Source: Myrica gale (lineage: Eukaryota > Streptophyta > Magnoliopsida > Fagales > Myricaceae). From it: a DNA stretch of 64,000 nucleotides. The notes under the pieces were generated by a model. That model made no database searches. It was not told the DNA's origin and saw nothing but the letters and a program-made list of their open reading frames with translations. This document shows, piece by piece, positions 38,265 through 48,395 of this stretch (its first letter is position 1; every line of letters starts with the position of its first letter). The stretch is taken from positions 1,188,001-1,252,000 of the forward strand of contig OZ005604.1 in the NCBI GenBank assembly GCA_963930655.1, given 5' to 3'. Made by a program: the position numbers and the translations under genes.

Positions 38265-38781
38265 TAAAATGAAACTAAGGAGACTTAACATGAGACTCCC
38301 AAAAACCAAAAGAACCAGAATCAGGCTATCACAGCCCATTTAGCAAGAGAATGGGTAAAGGAGTTCCTGATTTCTCGAGATCCACGCCAGCTAACTACCA
38401 GGCCTGCAAGAAATCCCGAAGGGAGGCAACAAACTCAACCATACATACTTTTGTTTACAGAAATTTTGGAGAATATTCCTAAAATTTTGATAATATTCTA
38501 AATGTTAAAGTTTATTGGAGTGTGAAAAGTTTGAAGTTAATGTGTAAAAGTTGAAAATTTTGAAATATGTTTGTTTTGTTAGAAATTTTGGACAAACAAA
38601 CATGTCCTCTATTTATATGTATGCAATCCACCAATGGCTCGAGTTAGTTTAGACAAATCAAAACAAAAATCCATTTTTGGGAGTTGATTTATAATAGAAG
38701 CCAAGAAAGAAAGAAAAAATGCGGCTTAGAGAATCAAATTCAAAGCTCACAGAAGGTTTCGTTTTCCGTGGACTACGTGGA
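38265..38781. other. Spacer, no feature recognised
   Basis: Between the foldback element and the duplicated BARD1 segment. No reading frame or repeat with borders seen. Confidence 0.4.
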
Positions 38782-39302
38782 AATAAACCTAGTTAAGATT
38801 ATGCTTCCCCATAAACATTCAAAAGTATAAAATACATACGTAACATGATAACTCTCAATCTCTCATACATTTTCTCATCCAAATACATATTTTGGTCATT
38901 TGGTGAAAAATCAGATGACATAAATGTTCTTATAGATGTATAATTTTTCATCAAAATGCCTTCAGCATAACTAGTTGACCACAATCTATGGAAACAAGCA
39001 CATATCATCTCAGAGAGCGTCTACTCTCAGAAGTATCAAAACATCCCAGAAGTAGAAAATAATTTTGATTTCCTCCAAGTTGTAACCATGAATCAAGTAA
39101 ATGCTAAAGACATAACTCCGATTTAAACTAACCTTCTCTTTAGTAGATAGAGCAGATCCACATATAACCCATTCTTTGACTCCATCTCTAGGACCTACCC
39201 AAGTGTGGACTGCTGAGGGGCCCTGTATGCAGGATCGCAGAAAATGGTAGATAAATCAGATTTCGATAGACAACCTATAATGTGATCAATTACTGAGAGC
39301 TT

Positions 39303-40537
39303 TTTTTCGCCCCAAAAATCAGTTCAAATTTTTTTTTTAATCTGTTTTTTATATGGGTCAACCAAAGGCCGCCCCCCTTAAATCTGCCCCCCTTCGCCCC
39401 AAAAATCAGTTCAAAATTTTTTTTAATCTATTTTTTATATGGGTCAACCAAAGGCCGCCCCCCTTAAATCCAGCGCCAAGGATTTTAATATCCCTTTTTT
39501 CTTCTTTTGACCCCCCAATGTCTTTCTTCTCTCTCGTGAGTCACTGTGTTAGCTAACTTTTTCAAACAGGTTATTATCGAGACCACTGCTTATTGATTGA
39601 TGATAGCTGTAAATATATTTTTTACATTATTATAACTATTAACTACTACAGATACGACAAAGGTATCTTGGAGTAAAGTTACCAGTACTTCGTTAATATA
39701 TTTTTTTAAGAGAAATTACCTTCAAAATCTATATATTACATGCTCAATTTATATTGAATATTAATTATTTATTATAGTAAATATTATCCTAGTTTCTTTC
39801 ACAGATTTTTAATAAAAAGGTGTGATTTGAGGGATTTTAATCCTATGTGTATTTATCAGGCATCAGATTTTCTAAGTTTATACTTTTTCAATCCTAGACT
39901 TAGATACAAGACTAAGGTAAAGTCTTTTTGTGGTGACGGTAAGCAATTATAAAGAATTCATTGCAGGTAACTAAACACGACAATGTATTTTTTTGAGATA
40001 AATGAAATTTTTAGTTATCAATTATAAATACTTAAACTATCAATTTTAATACATTATAATTTCTAACTATTAATATTAGATAGAGTACTCTTTCTCTAAT
40101 TTTTCCGTGAAACAGCACAAAATTTAGTGTTTTGCACTTAAAATAACAACAATGCTCCCAATGACTTGTAAGTTGACAACAATACTCTTTGTCAGGTATG
40201 AAGACTAACTTGTCTAATAAGGTAAGAGATAACTGAATGAATGATAGTATGATGGTTTACATTGAGAGAGGAAATTTTGAAACTATAAAGAACGAAGTCA
40301 TTTTGCAACGTTTTTAGAAGATGCAAACTCGTAGGATCCAATTATCACCTCTCAGTCTCAACAAAAAGTACGGTATGTGTATTTCAATATAATATATTTT
40401 AAATATTTTTAGTCCTTAATTTTCGATATTTTAACTCTAAAATACTTTTTTTCATTATATAGTAAAAAAAAATTGTTATTTTTTCTTAAGGGTTTGCCCC
40501 CCTTCAAATTCGTTTCTGGATCCGCCACTGGATATGG
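39303..40537. mobile_element. Unclassified insertion inside the BARD1 duplicate
   Basis: This 1.2-kb block has no match in the parental BARD1 intron. It is AT-rich, non-coding, starts with a duplicated 87-bp unit and ends in GGATCCGCCACTGG, a phrase seen at the ends of several plant transposon families. I could not find a target duplication, and 172 bp of parental sequence are missing at the site. Confidence 0.6.
39308..39475. repeat. 87-bp tandem duplication
   Basis: CGCCCCAAAAATCAGTTCAA starts at 39308 and again at 39395; both copies run through TATATGGGTCAACCAAAGGC and CGCCCCCCTTAAATC. Confidence 0.9.
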
Positions 40538-41748
40538 AGGCAATAACAGACAGGTGATGGGGAATGAATTTTCAATATCTTGATATAGGATGACAAGTAT
40601 GCATGTATGCATACATATATATATATAAGTATACAGTAATTTTTCTTTTGAAAGGTAATAACACCACCATAAAGCAGATTATAGGTACAAATACTGCAAT
40701 TAATTTGAAAGTGAATATCTAACTTTTTCATCATGGAGCAAATGTTTTACACTCCAAATCCCTTCCCCCCCCCCCGCCCCAAAAAAAAGAAAAGGTTTTT
40801 TAAGTGATAAGAATGTGATTAAGAAAACAAGTAGACAAGATATACGAGTGTATCGACCTCCATTTTCACTTCCTAAAACTCGGTTTGTACAAGCCCCAAA
40901 CTTCTTTTTCATCCAAACATATCCATATCGAATACACATCACATATGGAAATAGCAAGCATCATGGATTGTTCAAGCCTCCTACTGTGTATGTTTGTCAA
41001 TTATTCAAAATTACTCAAGTGAAAAACAAACAGTTTCAAGGAGCCTTTACATGTTGGAAACAAAGAGGAAGCATTAGACTTCTCCTTTCTTTTTCATTTT
41101 TTCCACTATTTCAAAAGATAACGGGGAAGGGGTCTAAATTTACGCATCGTTATATTCATTTGCATTTGAGAATATGTTATACTTTGAGCACATTCTGCAC
41201 TCAGATGACACAGGTCAATTTTTTTACTCTTAACAAAGTTTATAAGGCAGAATTCAGACATTCAGGGAATAACCTAAAACAAAACACAAATTATAAAGCA
41301 ACTGACAATTGTTTGTCATTATGGAACCTGAAAAGAATAGCTAAAGTGTAAACATATCATAACAGCTAAGAGAATGGAGCCACACCTCTGACTTGGCATA
41401 GGATGATCCTTTACAATGTGTTTTCTGGACTTGGACTTTTCATGTGGAAACTCGACTGAATGAGCAGGACACAGCATAAGAAAGTTCTCCAGTAATAAAC
41501 CAATAGCAACGAGGCATTATTAGTTAAAGCTAAATTCACTAGATTGAAACAAAAGGGCATCGACACAACAGAATATAACCAGGAGACAGGATCAGAAGGC
41601 ATGGTTCAGTTACATAATCCCAGCGACGATTTGATATTTCAGCTGCATAGGGAAGGTGAAACCTTTTCCGACAGGACTTCTCATAGCAACCCAGGGCTGC
41701 TCCCTTTTGTCCACATTTGCTGCATTTGAGCTTTGCACCCTTGCAATT

Positions 41749-42018
41749 GATTATAAAGTGCGGTGCTCATTCCTATCAATTATTTACAAGGACACCCTAG
41801 TTTTTATATAAGGATGTAATGATTTCGAAGAATAGGACGGTTAAAAAAGATCCAAAAATCTGTACAAGCGTTGAGATGCAGCCACCGAAATCTTCCAAAA
41901 TTAGAGACTTGTAATTCATAGATTGGAGAAGCAATTCAAGAGAGTAAAATGTCAAGCAAATGCAAAGTTCCCACAAGATTATTACTATCGCGTACAAAAC
42001 TCTTAAAGAAAGCTACTA
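41749..42018. other. 3' flank of CGR1-type gene
   Basis: Short AT-rich spacer between the end of the duplicated BARD1 segment and the CGR1-type stop codon; probably that gene's 3' UTR in its right part. Confidence 0.45.
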
Positions 42019-42603
42019 CTACTTCTTCTTCTCGTTGTTCTTCTTGTTGAACAGATCATCGGGAACAACCTTGAGGAGCTTCTTCTGCTTCGACTTTGCA
42101 ATCTTCTTCAAGGTCTTGGGATTGGTGATCTTCTGCAGCTTAGTACCCGACCTCAGAATGTTCTCCTGCTTCTTCTTCTCCCGCTCCTCCCTCTTCTTCC
42201 TCTTCTCCACCTTGTTCAGCCTTATCGCCTCCTTCAGCTCCGTCATCCTCTCCTTGTACGCCTTCTTTATCTCCTTCTGCCTATCCCTCTCCTCGTAGCT
42301 CGTGCCCCTCCGGCTCACCTGTGTCGCAGACGACCGCTGCTTCCGAGCCTGCTTCCACTTTCGCCCCGACACCTTCCCGGCAATCACCCCATCATATGTC
42401 GGCTTTCCGAAACTGGGCTTGTTGGGGTTCTCGGCAGACGCCACAGCGGATCTCTTCGCCATTGGTGAACCCGCGTCGTCGACCTCTATCTCCATGGAGG
42501 CCGACGCTTCATTGTACTGATACTGGGACTCCTCTCGCTTTCGCTTGTAGGTCTTGCCACCGAAGCCTTCGTCGAGGCACCGGAAATCGATTGTACACGC
42601 CAT
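42019..42603 (-). CDS. CGR1: CGR1/CCDC86-type rRNA-processing protein
   Basis: Intronless frame of 194 residues. I chose the Met at 42603 (MACTIDFRCLDEGF) because this N-terminus looks conserved in plants, while the frame upstream to 42816 has promoter-like composition. The N-terminal half has an acidic patch (MEIEVDDAG) and a nuclear-type basic start (KTYKRKREE). The centre SGRKWKQARKQRSSA is the Cgr1 family signature. The rest is a highly charged Lys/Arg/Glu coiled coil ending in KSKQKKLLKVVPDDLF and a Lys-rich tail. Yeast Cgr1 is nucleolar and acts in 60S ribosomal subunit and pre-rRNA processing; the same role is inferred here. A foldback transposon sits 254 bp upstream. Confidence 0.88.
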   Translation of the reverse strand: MACTIDFRCLDEGFGGKTYKRKREESQYQYNEASASMEIEVDDAGSPMAKRSAVASAENPNKPSFGKPTYDGVIAGKVSGRKWKQARKQRSSATQVSRRGTSYEERDRQKEIKKAYKERMTELKEAIRLNKVEKRKKREEREKKKQENILRSGTKLQKITNPKTLKKIAKSKQKKLLKVVPDDLFNKKNNEKKK

Positions 42604-42856
42604 GAGTGATTGGATTGGCCACACCGCAGGCTGGCCGCCTAAAGATTGTAGTTTTAGGGTTTTTAGCTTCGCAAAGGGTAGAGGGCGTTTGTTTTCAGCT
42701 TCGGCAACTTTAGTACTATCTGCGTTTTCAAACCTACTTACCTGTGGCCACCCGCCCGGTTTTGCCAATATACACGGCGTCGTTTGATTGGGAAATGACG
42801 AAACCGGTGATATCAAAGTAAACTGGATGGTTTAGACAAAAAAAAAAAAAAAGTAA

Positions 42857-43468
42857 GGGTTAATGTCTATTTTAGTCCCTAAGTTTTATGTCATTTATCA
42901 AATTAGTCCTTGGGTTTCAATTTTGATCAAATCAGTCCTTGGGTTATTTTCATTGATCGATTTAGTCCTTCCGTCCAATTTCGTCTCCCCGTGCACAGTA
43001 CCCTAACGGAATGTCACGTCACTACCAATCCTAGAGCGACACGTGTCCTGTTTTGAAAAAAAACGAGGGAGGCAGCCTCCCTCGCGCGACGATGGGCTCC
43101 CCTCGTGCGATCTGGGCTCCCTGTCGCCGGGGAGGGCTGCTCCTGGCAGCCCTTGAGCAGGGAAGAGGCGGCGGTGGCTCGCGGCCACCCCCTGCGGCGG
43201 GAGCAGCCCTCCCCGGCGACGGGGAGCCCACTCGTCGCTCGAGGGAGGCTGCCTCCCTCGTTTTTTTTTCAAAACAAGACATGTGTCGCTTTAGGATTGG
43301 TAGTGGCGTGGCATTCCATTAGGGTACTGTGTACGGGGAGACGGAATTGGACGGAAGGACTAAATCGATCAATGAAAATAACCCAATGACAGATTTGATC
43401 AAAATTGAAACCCAAGGACTAATTTGATAAATGACATAAAACCTAAGGACTAAAATGGACATTAACCC
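42857..43468. mobile_element. Mutator-like foldback element, 612 bp, perfect 9-bp target duplication, GC-rich core
   Basis: Left end GGGTTAATGTCTATTTTAGT pairs with the right end (reverse complement GGGTTAATGTCCATTTTAGT). The arms, about 280 bp each, stay complementary deep into a GC-rich core (left GTCGCCGGGGAGGGCTGCTC, right GAGCAGCCCTCCCCGGCGAC), leaving a loop of roughly 60 bp. Flanks AAAAAGTAA at 42848-42856 and 43469-43477 are identical. The GC-rich part creates long shadow frames on both strands, but they are mirror images of the hairpin, not genes. Confidence 0.93.
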
Positions 43469-43810
43469 AAAAAGTAAACTGGATGAAAAAAAAACGATGC
43501 CGTGTCATTTGCATTTGGAAATTGGAAAGGACTGTTTGTGGCTCTTCTTCTTCATCATCTTCTTCTTCTTCTGTTGGAAAGGACTGTTTTAGGTCACTTG
43601 TTATTTGTATTCCCTAAGCGGTGCTAATATGGTCGCGCACCATTTTATTCATTAGGTTGCTCTTATTATCTGTAATCACACACTCGGGAGTACTATCGGA
43701 GTTTGTAAACGACTTGTCATTAGTTTATGCAAGTACTAACCCCCTATTGTAACTTGTCTTTGATTCTAGTTTTAATAAGCATGCAAGTGTCTTTTTTATT
43801 AAAAAAGAAA
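43469..43810. other. Spacer with CTT/CAT microsatellite
   Basis: A TTCTTCTTCATCATCTTCTT-type tract lies at about 43548-43573. The left edge (43470-43540) is the continuation of the CGR1 upstream region beyond the foldback insertion and is similar to 47925-47970. No gene. Confidence 0.55.
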
Positions 43811-45120
43811 GAAAGATGACTTCCCTTATATATGCAGAAAACAATGCATATATTTTGGTTCAAACAAGCATTAATTATCATAAACACACGTGGCCCAATT
43901 TGTGGGAGTTCAAAATTTATATCAAGGAATGATCATTCTGAAAATTACTCTACTAAACTGATAAATTATTGATAGAAACTGCATGTCGTTTCCTTATTCT
44001 CATGATATCACCTCAATGAATAACCTTGCATTTTTCTAACTTGTTAGCAAATTTTTTGAATCGTATAACGTTAAGGTATTCTATGAACCTATAATTATTC
44101 GAACCACAACGATCAATAGTGTTGCTTTAATAAGCATTCAATGATCATAACACTAAAGTTCATTTTTTTAAGATAATATTGGTTATGATAGATTTGTGGT
44201 TGGAAAATAAAATAAGAAGAATGTTCGGTACCTTTCTTGGGTTCTTCTCAGGTTCTTCTGGGAAGAATCCAACGGCTCATGATTAATTTTAGAAGTGAGT
44301 CATACACATCCAGAGATCCTGAGCTGTCAGAATCTTTCCAGAAGGACATCAAACATTTCTCATAAAATAACAAGTTATGTGAGAAATCACAACCATTTGC
44401 TTTTGCGAACATGTTTTGCACGATCCAAATCCCTCTCATCCAATATGAGTATTTTGCATGGAAGAAATCTTATGCCGGCATGCGAATTATGGGTATGAAT
44501 AGAGCATATTATTATGATGAGCCTTGGCAATAAAAAAGAAGATAACACATCATTTGGTTATTTGAACTCGATGGCTTGGATGCAGCTGGAGCAATATATT
44601 GTATTAGATTTCCTTTCTCTTACAAAATAATAGTTTAATTTCAAATATTTTGAGATATTGGAAGAACTTAACCAGATTGTTTTAACAAAATCTTTCAAAA
44701 CCTTTACAATCACTTCTAAGGGAAGCCGGATACCTGAGATGAAGCAGTTAGGCCCACCTTCTCTATGGCATCAGCTGTTAGATATAATCCTGATGAGAAA
44801 ATCTACTCTCAAGCCATAGAAATTCTACCTCGAACTCTTATTGAAGGTGAAGTACATGCGACATGGCTCGCTTTGGAAAGCAGGTGGCTTGGCAAATGAT
44901 GCACTCGGACCATAGGTTTCTATTTGTTTGTTAGATTGGTTATAATTGCTTGTGTACAAAAAATAAGAAGCATTTCTTTAGAAGTCATTTTGAAGAAGTA
45001 ACAATATTCACAAGGAATGGTTAAACTGCTAGTGATTGTGACAACAAAGAGGGATAAAAGGCAAACTGAAATTTATGTGAGTAATGGTGTACATCAAGCA
45101 TTGCTCATGTTAATTATGCG
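43811..45120. repeat. Left copy of a diverged ~2-kb tandem segmental duplication
   Basis: Blocks here recur in the same order about 2 kb to the right: GATGACTTCCCTTATATATG (43813; 45851 diverged), CATATTTTGGTTC, GTGGCCCAATTT, ATATCAAGGAATGA, GAAATCTTATGCCGGCATGC (44464; 46277), GAACTCGATGGCTTGGA (44566; 46385), GAAGTACATGCG (44850; 46711) and AAATGATGCACTC (44896; 46974). No intact reading frame. AT-rich sequence at 45250-45730 with CAAACA/TGTTTG ends separates the copies and may contain MITEs. Confidence 0.85.
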
Positions 45121-45839
45121 ATTCAACATCACTCCAAGAAAATGGCCCTGCCAATCAGCTGCGTAGAGATAAACATCTTTCAATATCAATTTTTTCCTTT
45201 TTGTGGCATACTTTACAACATTTTTAATAAATTCTATCAAATTTTTAAGCTTTTATAAGTTGTTTTATTCAGAATTGGTGAACTTATAGGTCATTTAATA
45301 AGCTCGTAATATTGGTGTTCTCATTTTGGGTTAAAAATTATGAGCATATTTGAGCCCCAATTAATTGGGTTCAAAATTTTAGGTTTACTACTAAAAAATT
45401 AACCACATAATTTTTTATTATTATAATATTTATTAAAAATCTTCTCTCTCTTCACTTTTTCACTATCTCCCATAACATTTCTTTACTTTATAATATTTTT
45501 CAAACTCCAATACCCAAAATTTTCACCCTCAAACATACCCTATAAATCCCAATGAAATTAACAAGACAAACATCGTGTTTGTTTGTGAAGTAAACACTTT
45601 TATTAAATACACTTCAAAATTTTACATTTACTTTTATCACTCATTCGCCAATTCCAATACACCTCTTTTTTAACACCAACATACAATTTTTAAAAAAATA
45701 TACTAAAATTTTATAACCAAACACATAAATTAATGGTTGGTTAGAAGATGTAAGCCTAATTTAATGTGTGGGAAGTATCAATGTTTCAACCGATCATATA
45801 ATACTGAAAAATCATCTTTAATACTTTTGACGAATATTA

Positions 45840-47100
45840 ATCATGTGTAGATGGCTTCCCTAAGCAGAAAATAATATTATGCACATATTTTGGTTCTAAA
45901 AAGCATTTATTATAAACATGTGGCCCAATTTATATTTATGAGAGTTCAAAATTCATATCAAGGAATGAATATCATGAAAATTACTCTGCTATACTGGGTT
46001 GGTCAATTTTGATTCAACAACTATAGAAAATTGATAGAAAATTGGTACCGTTTTTCGAGATTAGACGGTTGAGATCTCAGAACACTAACGTTCAATTTTT
46101 TTTCTTTTTAAGATATGCTAAAAATATTGGTAAATATAGATGTGTGGTTAATTGGAAAAGAAAGTAACATGTTGTCAAGTTACGTGAGAAACCCCAACCA
46201 TTAACTTTTGTAAACATGTACGTACGTTTTGCATGATCCAAACCCCTCCCATTCAAAATGAGTAGTTTATATGGAAGAAATCTTATGCCGGCATGCCAAT
46301 TATGCTTATGAATAGAGCATATTATTGTGATGATCAGTCTTGGCAGTAAAAGAGAAGATAATTAAACACATCATTTGCTTATTTGAACTCGATGGCTTGG
46401 AGCCAGCAAGCTGATAGCTCGATTGACATCACTCCCCTTAAAGAGGGATTGATTCCGGGGTCGATCCCTGCTGCAAACTTAGCTTGCTTCTCCCACCCCT
46501 ATTACTTAGAAGAAAAAAAAACTCGATGGCTCGGATGCTGTATCATTTCAAAAATTTTGAGATATTGGAAGAAATTAATCAGATTATTATTTCAAAACCT
46601 TCACATGCATTTACGAGGAATACACGCCTATGATTAAGACATTGAGATAGTTCTTATGGGAAAATTTACTCTCAAGCCATAAAAATTTTACCCTCTTAGC
46701 TCCTATGGAAGGTGAAGTACATGCGGCATGACTTGTTTTGGAAGTCCCAAAAAAATATGAATCTTATGCATCTAATTCTTGAAAGATATTCTCTTCACGG
46801 ACCTCGGCTTTAAAAATTGATTGTTGATTGGCGCACTTACGATATTATACAAGCAAAGGGAGAGCCAAAGAGATTGTGCACGAATTAGCAAAGCTGGTGG
46901 TTAGACGCACAACAACGATTAGATAGAAAGAAGCACAGAATTAATTGAACAATTAGATACCAAAATATAGAGCAAATGATGCACTCTCATCATTCATTTT
47001 GGCTTCTGTTTGTCTGCTAGACTAGCTATATTTGCTTGCGTACAAAAAAAAAAAGCATTTATAAAACGCTAAGCATTGCTGGTATTTATGCGATTCAATA
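45840..47100. repeat. Right copy of the tandem segmental duplication
   Basis: Counterpart of the copy at 43.8-45.1 kb, interrupted by a SINE at 46402-46519 that the left copy lacks. Divergence is high enough (many indels) to show an old duplication. No gene recognised. A third partial copy lies at 36.9-37.4 kb. Confidence 0.85.
46402..46519 (+). mobile_element. Short tRNA-derived SINE
   Basis: A 118-bp insert flanked by ACTCGATGGCTTGGA (46387-46401) and ACTCGATGGCTCGGA (46521-46535). Inside, TGATAGCTCGATTGACA resembles a Pol III A box and GGGGTCGATCCC a B box, about 35 bp apart. The 3' end is a run of A. The paralogous site near 44566 has a single uninterrupted copy of the target, as expected before insertion. 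Confidence 0.85.
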
Positions 47101-47402
47101 TGGAAATTTGTGTTAAAATGGGTTGAAGTTTATATTTAATTTTTATGATTTTGAATATTTGATTGTAATTTGTCGAGTTCCGATTCTTTTTTTGCCAAAA
47201 ACTTTTATTTTTTTTAGTGACAGACACAGTTGTATTCTTAATGATTTTTATAGGGTGTTCACGGAAGTGACAAAATCGACTCGAACCGAACAAAATCGGG
47301 TCGGGTGACGGAATAAAATAATTTTTTCGTAAATCTCAGGTCAGGTGTCGGAATAGACAAGAAATTTCTGAAATGTTTCCGACCCGACCCATGATATATA
47401 TA

Positions 47403-47512
<110 letters not shown>

Positions 47513-48395
47513 ATCAAAAGTACGCTGTTTTGATACACATTTTAACACTAAAATTAGGTGAAATAGGTTAAAAGTAAGTCGGCCGAATGAAATAGCCCTT
47601 CATTGTGTTGACAATCGACATACCACATAAAAATGGGGTAAAATGGACTAAAATTAATTAGGCCGAATGAAATAGTCCTTAAATTAACTTTAACAAACGA
47701 TTTTGAGCCTTTCGGCCCATTCCGAATTCCAACTCGTTTTTTGACCAAAATTCTCCCTTCATCCGGCTCAGGTCAGAATACTTTTTTCCCTTCCGTTTTT
47801 ACAAAGGTCGGGTGTACAACCCTAGTTTTTCATACCTGTGGTCGCCCGTGCGATTTTGCCAATACAAACGGCATCGTTTGATTGGAAAATGAAAACCGTT
47901 AAAAGGTGATGACATCAAAGTAAAACTGAATGAAAAAACGACATCGTCTTTTGCATTTGGAAAATGAAAAATAGAGTATTTATAGTACTGAGAGTATGAA
48001 ATTAATAAATACTTTTTATTGAACGAATTCATGAAGGAGAATAGAGCTAATTCTATAAATTTCCCGAACATGCATTCTAATTAACAATTAATTGAAAATG
48101 TGAGCCCTTGGAATCCATTTATAGCATATAATTTAGTAATGTTATTAATCTAAATTATATGAACTTTAATATATATTAAGAATTTGTATCCAACAGAATT
48201 TATTTTTTTCGGGCCATTAGGATAACAAATTATTTAATGCAGATGAGAATCGAACAAAAAGAATTACACGTGAAAAGCCCTTCGAGGCTCCCAAGTCCCA
48301 ACCGACGGTCAACTACTGTACACAGACTGCTGTAACAATCTCTGCCTCTCTTTTTCCTTCCTCTCTCCAGACAGACGGGAACAACGAACAGCCAA
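47513..48395. other. PSAT1 promoter side; contains relic of CGR1 upstream DNA
   Basis: The block 47833-47970 (CCTGTGGTCGCCCG, GATTTTGCCAATA, CGTTTGATTGG, ATCAAAGTAAA, TTTGCATTTGGAAA) matches the upstream region of the CGR1-type gene at 42738-42830 and 43475-43530. The last 100 bp before 48396 are the likely PSAT1 leader (CT-rich). No other gene seen. Confidence 0.7.

Larger units (their letters stand above)
38782..41748 (-). pseudogene. Duplicated BARD1 fragment (exons 8-10 and introns), broken
   Basis: The sequence from about 38782 to 41748 matches 29368 to about 31285 of the BARD1 gene, introns included and in the same orientation, so it arose by DNA duplication, not retroposition. The exon 10 copy is 39222-39133, one base shorter than the parent (90 versus 91), which shifts frame. 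The exon 9 copy (about 41500-41390) lacks three bases near GACTGAATGAGCAGG. The exon 8 copy (from about 41748 to 41600) is cut off at its 5' side where similarity stops. A block of 1.2 kb (about 39303-40537) replaces parent positions 29885-30056. No promoter or RING/BRCT ends are present, so it is not a gene. Confidence 0.92.

Noticed and set aside
40815..41351. 178-codon plus-strand frame
   Set aside because: It lies antisense to the duplicated BARD1 introns and shows no domain; the equivalent parental sequence is intron.
42604..42816. N-terminal extension of the CGR1-type frame by 71 codons
   Set aside because: The upstream part looks like promoter/leader DNA, and its sequence is duplicated at 47.83 kb without any coding frame; the Met at 42603 gives the expected protein.
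43003..43389. Overlapping open frames of 82-94 codons on both strands in a GC-rich block
   Set aside because: They lie in the arms and core of a foldback element and mirror each other; the openness follows from high GC and hairpin symmetry, not coding selection.
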